From Billgrantia azerbaijanica (GTDB lineage Bacteria; Pseudomonadota; Gammaproteobacteria; Pseudomonadales; Halomonadaceae): a stretch of DNA of 64,000 nucleotides. Positions 24,365 to 33,754 of the stretch are shown in pieces (position 1 is the stretch's first letter; each line of letters begins with the position of its first letter). The notes under the pieces are model-generated. The model searched no databases. It was not told the origin of the DNA and worked only from the letters and a program-made list of their open reading frames with translations. The position numbers and the translations under genes are program-made. The DNA lies in contig SBLD01000003.1 in assembly GCA_004551485.1 (NCBI GenBank), forward strand, positions 310,001 to 374,000, given 5' to 3'.

Positions 24365-24931
24365 ATGTCTCATGTCCACGCCGATGCTTCCTTCGCGCCG
24401 CTCGGCATCGCCGTCCTGACCGTCTCCGATACCCGCGGCTTCGACCGCGACGGCAGCGGCGACCTGCTCAGCGAGCGCCTGTCGGAGGCCGGTCACGCCC
24501 TGGTCGAGCGGCGCATCGTGCCCGACGACGTCTACCGCATCCGGGCCGTGGTCTCGAAGTGGGTGGTGCGCGACGACATCCATGTGATCCTGGTCAACGG
24601 CGGCACCGGCTTCACGCCCCGCGACACCACGCCCGAGGCGCTGACGCCGCTGTTCGACAAGGCCGTGGAGGGCTACGGCGAGCTGTTCCGTCACCTGTCG
24701 CTGGCCACCATCGGCACCTCCACCATCCAGTCCCGCGCCGTGGCCGGGGTGGCCAATCGCACCCTGATCTTCGCCATGCCGGGTTCGCCCAAGGCCTGCG
24801 CCACCGCCTGGGACGGCATCCTGGCCGAGCAGTTGGATGCACGCACCCGGCCCTGCAACTTCGTGGCCATGGTCCTGCCCGACACGTCCCGCTGTGCGGC
24901 GCGTGACCATGGTCAAGGAGTCCACGCATGA
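24365..24931 (+). CDS. moaB: MoaB/Mog-type molybdopterin adenylyltransferase
   Basis: 188 residues of the MoCF-binding fold. LTVSDTRGFDRDGSGDLL at about 19-36 and the molybdopterin-binding NGGTGFTPRDTTPEAL near 78-93 are diagnostic, with FAMPGSPKACATAWDGIL near the C-terminus. The protein activates molybdopterin by adenylation before molybdenum insertion by MoeA. AGGAGGACCGTC precedes the ATG, and the stop overlaps moeA by four bases. Confidence 0.93.
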   Translation: MSHVHADASFAPLGIAVLTVSDTRGFDRDGSGDLLSERLSEAGHALVERRIVPDDVYRIRAVVSKWVVRDDIHVILVNGGTGFTPRDTTPEALTPLFDKAVEGYGELFRHLSLATIGTSTIQSRAVAGVANRTLIFAMPGSPKACATAWDGILAEQLDARTRPCNFVAMVLPDTSRCAARDHGQGVHA

Positions 24932-26178
24932 GCTGTGCCACGCTCGCTACCGGCCTGCTCGACCTGGCCGTGGCCCGTGCGCGCCTGATCGCCGCCGCCG
25001 AGCCGCTCACCGGCGATGAGTGCCTGCCGCTGGCGAGCGCCGCGGGGCGCGTGCTGGCTCGTGACGTCGTCGCCCGTCTCGACATGCCCGGCGTCGACAA
25101 CAGCGCGATGGACGGCTATGCCCTGCGTGTCGCCGAGCTGGCCGCGGCGGGGGAGACGGGGCTTGCGGTGGTGCAGCGCGTGCCGGCCGGCGCCGCGGTG
25201 CTGACGCTGCCGGAAGGCGGCTGCGCGCGGATCTTCACCGGTGCGCCGGTCCCCGAGGGGGCCGACTGCGTGGTGCCCCAGGAGCGGGTCACCCGCGACG
25301 ACGCGGGGCGCATCCACGTCGCGGGCGAGGCGAAGCCGGGGGCCAACATCCGCCGTCGCGGCGAGGAGTATCGCGCCGGCGATGCCCTGCTGCCGGCGGG
25401 CACCCGTCTCACCCCGGCGGCACTGGCCATGCTGGCCAGTCAAGGCATCGCCGAGGTGGCGGTGCTGCGCCGCCTGCGGGTCGCCCTGCTCTCGACAGGT
25501 GACGAACTGATCGAACCCGGGATACCCTACGAAGCAGGTCGGGTATACAACAGCAACCGGGTGATGCTGCAGGCACTGCTGGCCGAGGCCCGCTGCGAGG
25601 TGATCGACCTGGGCATCATCGCCGATACCCCGGCGGCGCTGCACGACGCCTTCGTCACGGCCCGCGACAGCGCCGACCTGGTGATCTGTACGGGCGGCGT
25701 CTCGGTCGGCGAGGAGGATCACGTACGCCCGGTGCTCGAGCGCCTGGGCGGGCTGGTGTTCCACGGCGTGGCCATCAAGCCGGGCAAGCCCTTCGCCTTC
25801 GGCTTCCTGGATGACGGTACGGCCGATGGCGTGCCGCTGATCGGTCTGCCGGGCAACCCGGTGGCGTCGCTGGTGGGCTGGCAACTGCTGGCCCTGCCCT
25901 TCGTCCACGGGTGTCAGGGGCGCACGGTGGGGCCGCTCGAGCAGTTCCGCGTGCGGGCGGGGTTCGCGCGACGGGGCAGCCCCGGCCGCACCGAGCTGCT
26001 GCGCGTGACACTCGACTGGCAGAGCGGCCAGCCGGTCGCCTTTCTGGCTGGTGGGCAGGGGTCCCACATGCTGCGGGCAGCCAGCCAGGCCCACGGCTAT
26101 CTGATGATGGCCGCCGATACCGATGTGGAGGAAGGACATGACTACCCCTATCTGCCCGGCGGACAGTTCCACGACTGA
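24928..26178 (+). CDS. moeA: Molybdopterin molybdenumtransferase MoeA
   Basis: 416 residues. Domains run in MoeA order: linker segment with MPGVDNSAMDGYALR (about 52-66), GCARIFTGAPVPEGADCVV, the MoCF fold with LLSTGDELIEPG and CTGGVSVGEEDHV, then IGLPGNPVASLVGWQLL and a C-terminal beta domain. It inserts molybdate into adenylated molybdopterin. Coupled to moaB by a four-base overlap; its 3' end overlaps the Dnr-like regulator gene by 41 bases. Confidence 0.95.
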   Translation: MSCATLATGLLDLAVARARLIAAAEPLTGDECLPLASAAGRVLARDVVARLDMPGVDNSAMDGYALRVAELAAAGETGLAVVQRVPAGAAVLTLPEGGCARIFTGAPVPEGADCVVPQERVTRDDAGRIHVAGEAKPGANIRRRGEEYRAGDALLPAGTRLTPAALAMLASQGIAEVAVLRRLRVALLSTGDELIEPGIPYEAGRVYNSNRVMLQALLAEARCEVIDLGIIADTPAALHDAFVTARDSADLVICTGGVSVGEEDHVRPVLERLGGLVFHGVAIKPGKPFAFGFLDDGTADGVPLIGLPGNPVASLVGWQLLALPFVHGCQGRTVGPLEQFRVRAGFARRGSPGRTELLRVTLDWQSGQPVAFLAGGQGSHMLRAASQAHGYLMMAADTDVEEGHDYPYLPGGQFHD

Positions 26179-26881
26179 CCTGCTGTTCAAGCCCAAGCAG
26201 CTGCGCGAGCTGGTACAGGGCGTGCCCTGGCTCGGCGCGCTCGACGACGCCGAAGTGGCGGAGCTGCTCGAGGATTCCGAGCTCAAGACGCTGAAGAACC
26301 GCGAGTGGCTGTTCCGCCAGGATGCCCCGGCGCACTGGCTCTACATCGTCATCAACGGCGCGGTGCGCCTGGCGCGCAGCGCCGCGGACGGCCGCCTGGC
26401 CACCATCCGCTGCGTGGAGCGCGGCGGTACCCTCGGCGAGCTGAGCATGGTGTCGCGCGGCGGCATCTACCTCTACTCGGCGGAAGCGCTGCGCCGCACC
26501 CACGTGCTGGCGATTCCCGCCGCCCACTGCCGCGAGATCATGGACCGCCAGCCGGAGTGCCGCGCCGAGTTCATGAGCCGCCTGGCGCTGGAGCTCACCG
26601 AGCGTCTCGAGGACCTGGCGCTGCTCACCCAGTCCGATGCCATGTCGCGGCTGGTCAGCTACATCCTGCGCCAGCTGCCGGCGGGACGCGCCAAGAGCCC
26701 GCGGGTGGTGCGCCTGTCGATTCCCAAGCGCTGGCTCGCCGCCCAGCTCGCCATGACGCCGGAGACGCTGTCGCGGCTGTTGGCCAAGCTGCGCGACAAT
26801 GGCGCCATCAATATCGATCGCCAGCGGCTGGTGGTGCTCGACGAACAGAAGCTGCGCGACATCATGCTCACCGACGACTGA
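26138..26881 (+). CDS. CRP/FNR-family regulator, Dnr/NnrR-like
   Basis: 247 residues: cyclic-nucleotide-binding-like sensor domain (about 28-140), dimerisation helix, and a C-terminal winged helix. The recognition helix reads TPETLSRLLAKL, with E209, S212 and R213, the triad that reads TTGAT in FNR. The N-terminus lacks the clustered cysteines of FNR/Anr that hold an oxygen-sensing [4Fe-4S] cluster, so an NO-sensing Dnr/NnrR role is more likely (inference). I chose the ATG at 26138, preceded by GGAGGAAGG, over a frame start 15 bases upstream. It lies inside the cofactor operon, and TTGAT-type boxes occur at nor, narK and nap loci here. Confidence 0.85.
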   Translation: MTTPICPADSSTTDLLFKPKQLRELVQGVPWLGALDDAEVAELLEDSELKTLKNREWLFRQDAPAHWLYIVINGAVRLARSAADGRLATIRCVERGGTLGELSMVSRGGIYLYSAEALRRTHVLAIPAAHCREIMDRQPECRAEFMSRLALELTERLEDLALLTQSDAMSRLVSYILRQLPAGRAKSPRVVRLSIPKRWLAAQLAMTPETLSRLLAKLRDNGAINIDRQRLVVLDEQKLRDIMLTDD

Positions 26882-26908
26882 CGCCACGCCGCTGCGCAGG
26901 GAGGAACC

Positions 26909-27313
26909 ATGCCCCGCCCCAAGAAGCCCCGTACCCTGGTCTACGCCTGCTCCGGCTGCTCCGACGTGGCCCAACTGGCCAACGAGGTGGCGCTGCGCCT
27001 CGATCACGCCAGCGTGGCGGAGATGTCGTGCATCGCCGGCGTGGGGGGCGGCGTGCCCGGCCTGGTGCGCGTCGCCCGCTCCGGGCGCCCCATCGTCGCC
27101 ATCGACGGCTGCCAGCTGCACTGCGTCACTCACTGCCTGGAGCGGGCCGGGGTGACGGCCACCGAGCACGTCAGGCTCTACGAGCACGGCTACCGCAAGC
27201 GGCGCGGTAAGCGCTATGCCGAGGAGGAGGTCGACGCCGTGGTCGAGGACGTCTGCCAGCTGATCGCCCGCCTGCCGGTGGAGGCAGCGGCCCGCGTCGA
27301 GGCCCGCCCATGA
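26909..27313 (+). CDS. DGC-domain putative zinc-binding protein
   Basis: 134 residues matching the small DGC family (putative zinc-binding protein). Conserved cysteines are C14 and C17 (YACSGCSDV), C41 (EMSCIAG), the name-giving D66-G67-C68, then H71-C72 and C76. Such proteins are often encoded beside nitrate reductase, cytochrome or molybdenum-cofactor genes, but the biochemical role is unsettled; metal delivery or sensing is guessed. The gene starts 28 bases after the regulator and overlaps moaA by four bases. Confidence 0.82.
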   Translation: MPRPKKPRTLVYACSGCSDVAQLANEVALRLDHASVAEMSCIAGVGGGVPGLVRVARSGRPIVAIDGCQLHCVTHCLERAGVTATEHVRLYEHGYRKRRGKRYAEEEVDAVVEDVCQLIARLPVEAAARVEARP

Positions 27314-28299
27314 GCGCCCTGGTCGACGGCTTCGGCCGCACCGTCCGCTACCTGCGCCTCTCGGTCACCGACCGCTGCGACTTTCGCTGCGTCTACTGCA
27401 TGGCCGAGGAGATGACCTTCCTGCCGCGCGCCCAGGTGCTCACCCTCGAGGAGATGGCCACGCTGTGCGCCGCCTTCGTCGAGCTCGGCGTGGCGAAGAT
27501 CCGCCTCACCGGCGGCGAGCCGCTGGTGCGCCGCGGCATCGAGACCCTGGTGGCCGACGTCGGGGCGCTGCCCGGCCTCGCCGACTTCGCCATGACCACC
27601 AACGGTGCCGGCCTGGTCAAGCACGCCCCCGCGCTGCGCTCGGGCGGTCTCACGCGGCTCAACGTCAGCCTCGACACCCTCGAGCCCGCGCGCTTCCGGG
27701 CACTGACCCGCACCGGCGAGCTCGCGCGGGTGATCGACGGCATCCGCGCCGCGCGCGACGCCGGCTTCGCGCGCCTCAAGCTCAACGCGGTGATCCTCAA
27801 GGGGCGCAACGACGACGAGATTCTCGACCTGGTGGAGTTTGCCCGCCGTGAGCGGGTGGATATCAGCTTCATCGAGGAGATGCCGCTCGGCCAGGCCATC
27901 GGCCACGACCGCGCCGAGACCTTCTGCTCGAGCGACGACGTTCGGGCCCGCATTGAATCCCGCCACCCGCTGGTGCCCACCACCGAGACCACCCTTGGGC
28001 CGTCGCGCTACTACCGCATGGCCGACAGCGAGTCGCGCATCGGCTTCATCTCGCCGCACAGCCACAACTTCTGTGACGCCTGCAACCGCGTGCGCGTCAC
28101 CGCCGAGGGGCGCCTGCTGCTGTGCCTCGGCAACGAGCACTCCGTCGACCTGCGCGCGGTGCTGCGCCGCCACCCCGGCGACCGCGAACGTCTCAAGGCG
28201 GCCATCGTCGCCGCCATGGTCAAGAAGCCCGAACGCCACCACTTCACCACGGACGGCGACGTCCAGGTGGTGCGCTTCATGAACATGACCGGGGGCTGA
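27310..28299 (+). CDS. moaA: GTP 3',8-cyclase MoaA (radical SAM)
   Basis: 329 residues. The radical SAM cluster motif is C23-x3-C27-x2-C30 (CDFRCVYC), followed by [12 protein letters not shown] for SAM binding. The second cluster is C-x2-C with a later C ([18 protein letters not shown]), and the protein ends MNMTGG with the C-terminal GG needed for function in MoaA. It begins molybdenum cofactor synthesis by cyclising GTP; MoaC, MoaD and MoaE are not in the window. Confidence 0.96.
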   Translation: MSALVDGFGRTVRYLRLSVTDRCDFRCVYCMAEEMTFLPRAQVLTLEEMATLCAAFVELGVAKIRLTGGEPLVRRGIETLVADVGALPGLADFAMTTNGAGLVKHAPALRSGGLTRLNVSLDTLEPARFRALTRTGELARVIDGIRAARDAGFARLKLNAVILKGRNDDEILDLVEFARRERVDISFIEEMPLGQAIGHDRAETFCSSDDVRARIESRHPLVPTTETTLGPSRYYRMADSESRIGFISPHSHNFCDACNRVRVTAEGRLLLCLGNEHSVDLRAVLRRHPGDRERLKAAIVAAMVKKPERHHFTTDGDVQVVRFMNMTGG

Positions 28300-28344
28300 A
28301 CCCTGGAGTAAGCTGGCGGGACATGGACCTGCGAAGGACACCGC

Positions 28345-29112
28345 ATGGCCTCGCCCGCTGCGCCACCCGACCCGCGGTGCCTGACACCGATCCCTTCGCT
28401 GGCCGAGCCGCGCTGGGAGGCGCTCTCCCGCCTGCCCATCGCCGCCAGCGATGAGCCGCTGGTGCCGCTGAGCCTGGCGCCCGCGCCGGTCAGGGTGTTT
28501 CCCGCCTACGCCCGGTTCAGCATCCCCGGTGCGGTACCGGAGTGCTTCGTGCGCGAGAGCGTCTACCGCCGCCTGCTGGCCGCCGCCCGCTCGCTGCCGA
28601 GCGGCCTTGGCCTGGTGGTGCTGGATGGCTGGCGCCCCTGGCGCGTGCAGCAGTACCTCTTCGACACCCTCTACGAGACGCTGCACGACAAACACCCGGC
28701 GCTCGACGAGGCGACGCTGCTGGCGCGCACCCGCGAGTTCGTCGCCCTGCCCAGCCGTGACCCGGCCGCCCCGAGCCCCCACCTCACCGGCGGCGCAGTG
28801 GACGTGACGCTGTGCGACGCCGACGGCCTGATGCTCGACATGGGCTCGCTGTTCGACGAGGCGACGGCGGCGTCCCACAGCGCGCACCTGGAGACCCTCG
28901 CCGCCCCGAGCGCGGCGCAGCGCCGGGCCCGCGACCGGCGCCGGCTGCTCTACCACGCCATGGCCGAGCAGGGCTTCACCAACCTGCCAAGCGAATGGTG
29001 GCACTACGACTTCGGGGACCAACTGTGGGCCCACTACGGCGGTCACGCCCGCGCGTGCTACGGCCCCACCGAACTCGAGACCCTCGAGAGCCGCTGGCGG
29101 CGCCAGCTGTAA
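28345..29112 (+). CDS. VanX/DdpX-type D-alanyl-D-alanine dipeptidase
   Basis: 255 residues of peptidase family M15D. The zinc and catalytic motifs are present: VLDGWRPWRVQQ (arginine of the substrate site), HLTGGAVDVTL (S/PxHxxGxAxD-type metal site) and SEWWHYDFGD (E-x2-H). No signal peptide is visible, so it should act in the cytoplasm on D-Ala-D-Ala from cell-wall turnover. A gap of 45 bases from moaA with GAAGGA before the start allows either read-through or its own promoter. No vancomycin-resistance ligase genes accompany it, so a recycling role is more likely. Confidence 0.88.
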   Translation: MASPAAPPDPRCLTPIPSLAEPRWEALSRLPIAASDEPLVPLSLAPAPVRVFPAYARFSIPGAVPECFVRESVYRRLLAAARSLPSGLGLVVLDGWRPWRVQQYLFDTLYETLHDKHPALDEATLLARTREFVALPSRDPAAPSPHLTGGAVDVTLCDADGLMLDMGSLFDEATAASHSAHLETLAAPSAAQRRARDRRRLLYHAMAEQGFTNLPSEWWHYDFGDQLWAHYGGHARACYGPTELETLESRWRRQL

Positions 29113-29126
29113 CGGTCGCGGCGCGC

Positions 29127-29576
29127 TCAGCGCCGGATGCCGATGCGCCGTCCGGCGAGTGCCGGCCTGGCCTCGGCCCGGGGCAGTGTGGCGCTGGCCT
29201 CGGCCACGGCCGGGGGAAAGGGGGCGGGGCGTCCGCTGGTCTGATCGATGCCCATCAGCATCTGTTCGCTGGTGGCCAGCGTCTCGCCGGTGTCGTCCCG
29301 CATCGTGAAGAAGGCGTGCAGGCGCTTGGCATCGCGGTCGAGCAGGGTGACGTCCACGCTGAGCGCCTCGCCCTCGTGGGCCTCGCGGCGGTAGCAGAGG
29401 TGGGTCTCCAGGGTGTAGAGGGTGTAGGCGTGGCGTGCGCGGCCGGCGGCATCCAGGCCGATGCGCTCCATCAGCGCCTCCACCGCCAGGGAGAAGACCC
29501 TGGCGTACTCGGCGTCGTTCATATGCCCGTTGTAGTCGACCCATGCCGGGATGACCCGGGTTTCCAGCAGTGTCAC
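29127..29576 (-). CDS. Acyl-CoA thioesterase, hotdog (4HBT) family
   Basis: 149 residues if started at the GTG at 29576, which has a strong GGAGGGG site about nine bases upstream; an ATG at 29654 in the same frame would add 26 residues of low quality. The hotdog core is clear: VIPAWVDYNGHMNDAEYARVF with the catalytic-site aspartate, then YTLETHLCYRREA and LHAFFTMRDDTGETLATSEQMLMG. The DYNGHMND form resembles betainyl-CoA thioesterases of carnitine operons, but no carnitine genes are nearby, so substrate is left open. Its 3' end faces that of the VanX-like gene. Confidence 0.85.
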   Translation of the reverse strand: MTLLETRVIPAWVDYNGHMNDAEYARVFSLAVEALMERIGLDAAGRARHAYTLYTLETHLCYRREAHEGEALSVDVTLLDRDAKRLHAFFTMRDDTGETLATSEQMLMGIDQTSGRPAPFPPAVAEASATLPRAEARPALAGRRIGIRR

Positions 29577-29688
29577 GGCAAGCGCCCCTCCGTTGCGTTG
29601 GCTTTCCGCCAGTATTTCCGCCCCGCCACGGCCGATCAACCGGACCCGGCCCACCGGTCGCCTGCGGCAAGCTCGACGGCGTGCCTGA

Positions 29689-32490
29689 CTAGGTGACGCG
29701 GCTGCCCGCGGCCTGCTGCCAGCTGGCCGGGAACTCCCACTGGCGATACCAGGCGGGCAGGGCGTCGCCGGGCATGGGGCGGGCGATGCCGAAGCCCTGC
29801 GCCTCCCGGCAGCCCAGGGCGATCAGCCGTTGCCCCTGCGCCTCGGTTTCCACGCCCTCGGCGATGACCTGGAAGTCGAAGGCCCGGGCCAGCCCGATGA
29901 TGCCCTTGACGATGGCCAGGTCGCCCTTGTCGTGCAGCATGTCGCGGATGAAGGTGCGATCGATCTTGAGCCGCTGCGCCGGCAGGTACTTGAGGTACTC
30001 CAGGGCGGCATAGCCGGTACCGAAGTCATCGAGCGACACGCCCACGCCGAGCGCGCGACAGTCGCGGATCACGTCGCCGGCGCGCTGGATGTCGCCGATG
30101 GCGGCGCTCTCCAGGATCTCCAGCTCCAGGATGTTGGCGGGCAGCGACGGCTGGCGCGCCAGGTGCCGGCGCAGCCGGTCGGCGAAGTCGGGCTGCTGCA
30201 GCTGGAGGGCGTTGATGTTGACGCTGGTGGTCAGGAGCAGCCCCTGCGCCTGCCAGCGGGCGACCTGCTGCAGGGCCGTGGCGATGACCCAGTGGCCGAT
30301 CACCACCGAGATGGGGTGCTGCTCGATGGCCGGCAGGAACTCGCCGGGCGGCACCATGCCGCGCTGCGGGTCCTGCCAACGCAGCAGCGCCTCGGCGCCG
30401 ATCAGCCGCCCGGTGCCGAGATCCACCTTGGGCTGGTAGTAGAGCTGCAGCTCCTGATGGTCCAGCGCCGCCTCCAGGCGCTGGACCAGCCGCGACAGGG
30501 CGGAGTGATAGCGCCCCTGCTGGGCGTCGAACCACTGCAGGCGACGGCGGCCGTTGAGCTTGGCCTGGTGCAGTGCCTGGTTGGCGTGGCGCAGCAGGGT
30601 ATCGGCGTCGCTGCCATCCTCGGGAAAGGCGGTGGCACCGAGACTGGCCGAGCAGCGGATCGAGAGATCGCCGATCTGCAGCGGCTCGTTCGTCTCGTGC
30701 TGCAGGCGCCGCAGGATGGTCTCGGCGTCCTGAACGCCGTTCAGTGCCTCGATGACGGCCACGAACTCGTCACCCCCGAGGCGCGCCAGGGTGTCGCCCT
30801 CCCTCAGGGCGGTCTGCAGGCGCCGGGCCAGCAGCTCCAGCACCTGGTCGCCCACGGCGTGGCCGTGGCGTTCATTGAGCGCCTTGAAATCGTCGAGGTC
30901 GATGGTCACGACCACCAGCACCTGGCCGCTGCGGCGGCTCGCGCCGATCGCCTGCTGCAGGCGATCGCCCAGCAGCGTGCGGTTGGGCAGGCCGGTGAGC
31001 CGGTCGTGGTAGGCGCTGTATTCCAGCTGACGCTGATGCTCGCTGGCACGATCGGTGATGTCCGAGAAGACGGCAACGTAGTTCTGCAGCTTGCAGTGGT
31101 CGTCGCGTATGGCGTTGATGGTCAGCAGCTCCGCGTAGACCTCGCCGTCCTTGCGACGGTTCCAGATCTCTCCCTGCCAGGAGCCGGTGGCGGTCAGCTG
31201 CTGCCACAGGTTGCGGTAGAAGTCGCCGTCCTGACGGCCGGACTGCAGGATACGGGGGTTCTGGCCGATGACCTCATCGCGGGAGTAGCCGGTGATCCGC
31301 GTGAAGGCGTCGTTGATGTCGAGGATCGTGGCGCTGGGGTCCGTGATGGTGATGCCGTCCTGGGTGTGCTGGAAGACGTTGGCCGCCAGCTGCAGCCGCG
31401 CTTGAAGCTGGCGAAGGATCAGGAACGACAGGCCGACCGTGGCCAGCGTCACCAGCAGGGCGAGGGCCAGGTACTGCACCAGCGCCTGGCGAGCGGTGTC
31501 CTGCAGGCGCTGCGTCGTGGCGAGGATGTCGGCGGCCAGGCCGTCCTCGACCGCCTTGATGCGCTCGATCTTCTGGGTCTGCCAGGCGAACCACTGCTCC
31601 GGTGTGATCGCCAGTGACGCCGATGCGGGCTGGATGAGCAGTTGCTGGCGAATGGCCTCCAGGCGCTGCAGTTCGCGGTGGTTCAACTGCTGGGCGAGTC
31701 GCTCGGCATCGCCGGGGCGGGCCAGGCGGTGGAAGAAACCCACATAGGCGTTCTGCTGGGCGGCCAGTTGCACCGTGCGGTGCGTTGCCGCCGCAGACAC
31801 CGGCCCCTTGGCCAGGGCTGCGGAGAGGGTCGCCCGCTCGAGCCCGGCCAGCTCCTTGGCCATCAGCAGGGTATGGTAGGCGGTGAGGCGGCGGCTGATC
31901 TCGCCCTCGTTCGTCAGGTGAGTCAGTCGGCCGACGAGGGCGTTCAACTGCCGATTGATGGCAGTGTAGCCATCGACGGCTTCACGGCCGGTGAGGTCCA
32001 GGGCATCGGTGCGGTCACGCAGCGATGCAATCCGCTGTAACAGGGCCGTGGCCGCTTCCAGGTCACGCAGGAAAGCCACATAGCCGCTTTCCTGTCGCGG
32101 CATGGATCGGGGCAGGTCGTAGCTATCGAGGGCGGTGGCGGCTGGCGACGGCGCGAGGAAGGCCTGGTTCTCGACGGCATCCAGTCGCGCGAGGAAGCGC
32201 GCCATCTGCCGGTCGGTGGTGGTGCGCCCGTCGGTGATCGCGGTGCTGAAGTGCTGACCGCCGCTGTCGAGCAGGCCGGCGGTCATGCCGCGTTCGACCT
32301 GCAGGGCATGGACGAGTTCGCCGGCGTCGACGGCCAGGTTCGTCAGCGACTCGAGCCTGGCCATGGTGACGGCCAGCTTCTGGCGCTCGATGGCGCCGGC
32401 GGCGGTGAGCCAGATCAAGGCGGCCAGGGGCAGGCCAAGGGCGATGATGAAGCGGGCCTTGAGCGAGAGGCGGCTGGAGCGTTGCAGCAT
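29689..32490 (-). CDS. NIT-PAS-GGDEF-EAL membrane protein (cyclic-di-GMP turnover)
   Basis: 933 residues from the ATG at 32490. Membrane helix at about 12-32, then a helical periplasmic nitrate/nitrite-sensing (NIT-type) region with the hallmark ELVHALQVERGMTAGLLDSG near 57-76, ending at a second helix near 350-372. A PAS domain follows (FQHTQDGITITDPSATILDIN), then GGDEF (RLGGDEFVAV, about residue 572) and EAL (GAEALLRW, about 700; later DDFGTGYAAL and LKIDRTFI). Both catalytic signatures look intact. NIT domains bind nitrate or nitrite in the proteins studied, so this protein may tune cyclic-di-GMP to nitrate. It sits at the edge of the nitrate island. Confidence 0.88.
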   Translation of the reverse strand: MLQRSSRLSLKARFIIALGLPLAALIWLTAAGAIERQKLAVTMARLESLTNLAVDAGELVHALQVERGMTAGLLDSGGQHFSTAITDGRTTTDRQMARFLARLDAVENQAFLAPSPAATALDSYDLPRSMPRQESGYVAFLRDLEAATALLQRIASLRDRTDALDLTGREAVDGYTAINRQLNALVGRLTHLTNEGEISRRLTAYHTLLMAKELAGLERATLSAALAKGPVSAAATHRTVQLAAQQNAYVGFFHRLARPGDAERLAQQLNHRELQRLEAIRQQLLIQPASASLAITPEQWFAWQTQKIERIKAVEDGLAADILATTQRLQDTARQALVQYLALALLVTLATVGLSFLILRQLQARLQLAANVFQHTQDGITITDPSATILDINDAFTRITGYSRDEVIGQNPRILQSGRQDGDFYRNLWQQLTATGSWQGEIWNRRKDGEVYAELLTINAIRDDHCKLQNYVAVFSDITDRASEHQRQLEYSAYHDRLTGLPNRTLLGDRLQQAIGASRRSGQVLVVVTIDLDDFKALNERHGHAVGDQVLELLARRLQTALREGDTLARLGGDEFVAVIEALNGVQDAETILRRLQHETNEPLQIGDLSIRCSASLGATAFPEDGSDADTLLRHANQALHQAKLNGRRRLQWFDAQQGRYHSALSRLVQRLEAALDHQELQLYYQPKVDLGTGRLIGAEALLRWQDPQRGMVPPGEFLPAIEQHPISVVIGHWVIATALQQVARWQAQGLLLTTSVNINALQLQQPDFADRLRRHLARQPSLPANILELEILESAAIGDIQRAGDVIRDCRALGVGVSLDDFGTGYAALEYLKYLPAQRLKIDRTFIRDMLHDKGDLAIVKGIIGLARAFDFQVIAEGVETEAQGQRLIALGCREAQGFGIARPMPGDALPAWYRQWEFPASWQQAAGSRVT

Positions 32491-32874
32491 AGGACCTGAT
32501 TCTTGTTGCTTTTGGCCGAGGGAGGCTGTCCCGGCGGTGGACGACGTCACAGGTACTGATGGCTGTCAGGGGAGGGCCGCTCGTGGGGCGGTCTTGTCAT
32601 CGCTGCGCCGTGGCCGGTCATGAGTGGACCGAGTGTCGACGACCTAAGCCAATCTGCTGAGCGCAGCTGATACGGCTAGCGTATCCGATACGGGGGTAAA
32701 ATACCGCTTTTTTCTCGTCGAGGGCCCGAGTGACGCGGGGTGCCTTGCTGGTCGAGTGGCTGCGGGCCGCACCCTGCCGCCAAGGGGTGATGGCTTCCCC
32801 GGCGACCATCGCGGACAATCGGCAGGAACGACCCGAACGGGAGGGCCTCACGCCATGGAAGAGGGGAGTGTCAC
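32491..32874. other. 384-base gap between divergent genes
   Basis: The gap between the leftward NIT-GGDEF-EAL gene and the rightward TauE gene. It contains an AT-richer stretch near 32680-32715 (ATACGGGGGTAAAATACCGC), whose GGGGGTA at 32693-32699 resembles a NarL heptamer. No credible ORF, tRNA or repeat was seen. Confidence 0.4.
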
Positions 32875-33645
32875 GTGATCCTGAGCGCATTGGAATTCCT
32901 GTCGCCGCTCTCTGCCGGCACCACTTTGGCACTGCTGGCGCTTTCGACGCTCACCTCGGCGCTCACCGCGGCGCTGGGGGCCGGCGGCGGGGTGCTGATG
33001 ATCATGGCGCTGGCTCAGGTGATGCCGGCGGCGGCGGTGATCCCGGTGCATGGCATGGTGCAGCTCGGCTCCAACGTGGGCCGCGTGGCACTTACCTGGC
33101 GCCACGTCGACCGCGCCGTGATGGCTGTCTTCGTCCCCGGCGTCGCGCTCGGCGCGCTGCTCGCCGCCTGGCTGCTGGTGCGCCTGCCGGCGGGCGTGCT
33201 GGAGCTGTGCATTGCCGCCTTCGTGCTCTACTCCTGCTGGGGCTGGGGACTGCCCAGGCGCGCCCTGGGCGGAGCCGGCACCTTCCTCGCCGGGATGCTG
33301 ACCACGGTGCTGTCCAACCTGGTCGGGGCCAGTGGCCCGATGGTGGCCGCCTTCATCAAGGAGGGACGCAGCGAGCGGCTGCCGCGGGTGGCCACCTTTT
33401 CGGCGTGCATGACGGTGCAGCACCTGCCCAAGGCGATGATCTTCGGCGCGGCGGGGTTCGTGTTCCACGACTGGCTGGCCTTCATCCTCGCCATGATCGC
33501 GATGGGCTTCATCGGCACCTGGCTGGGGCTGCGCCTGCTGCATCGCGTCAGCGACCAGCGCTTCGATGCACTCTTCAAGTGGGCGTTGACGCTGCTCGCC
33601 TTGCGCCTGATCTGGCTGGGCGGGAGACGCCTCGTCGGGGCGTAA
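32875..33645 (+). CDS. TauE/SafE-family membrane transporter
   Basis: 256 residues with about eight membrane helices. The family motif near the N-terminus is LTAALGAGGGVLMIMAL, and the second half repeats it as NLVGASGPMVAAFIKEG. TauE/SafE proteins export sulfite, sulfoacetate or related organosulfur anions; the substrate here is unknown. The start is GTG at 32875, with GAGGGGAG 7-8 bases upstream. No neighbour suggests a pathway. Confidence 0.85.
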   Translation: MILSALEFLSPLSAGTTLALLALSTLTSALTAALGAGGGVLMIMALAQVMPAAAVIPVHGMVQLGSNVGRVALTWRHVDRAVMAVFVPGVALGALLAAWLLVRLPAGVLELCIAAFVLYSCWGWGLPRRALGGAGTFLAGMLTTVLSNLVGASGPMVAAFIKEGRSERLPRVATFSACMTVQHLPKAMIFGAAGFVFHDWLAFILAMIAMGFIGTWLGLRLLHRVSDQRFDALFKWALTLLALRLIWLGGRRLVGA

Positions 33646-33754
33646 GGCGGCCGGAGGCACTGGGCCGCGGCGGGAGACTTTCATCGCGTCGGCGGGTCTC
33701 AAGGGGAGCGCGCCACCGCCGCGCGCCGTGTGCGTCAGGAAGGAGGAGCCCGTC

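Noticed and set aside
28345-29112. VanX-like dipeptidase as sign of vancomycin resistance
   Set aside because: No VanH or VanA-type genes nearby; similar enzymes serve D-Ala-D-Ala recycling in Gram-negative bacteria.
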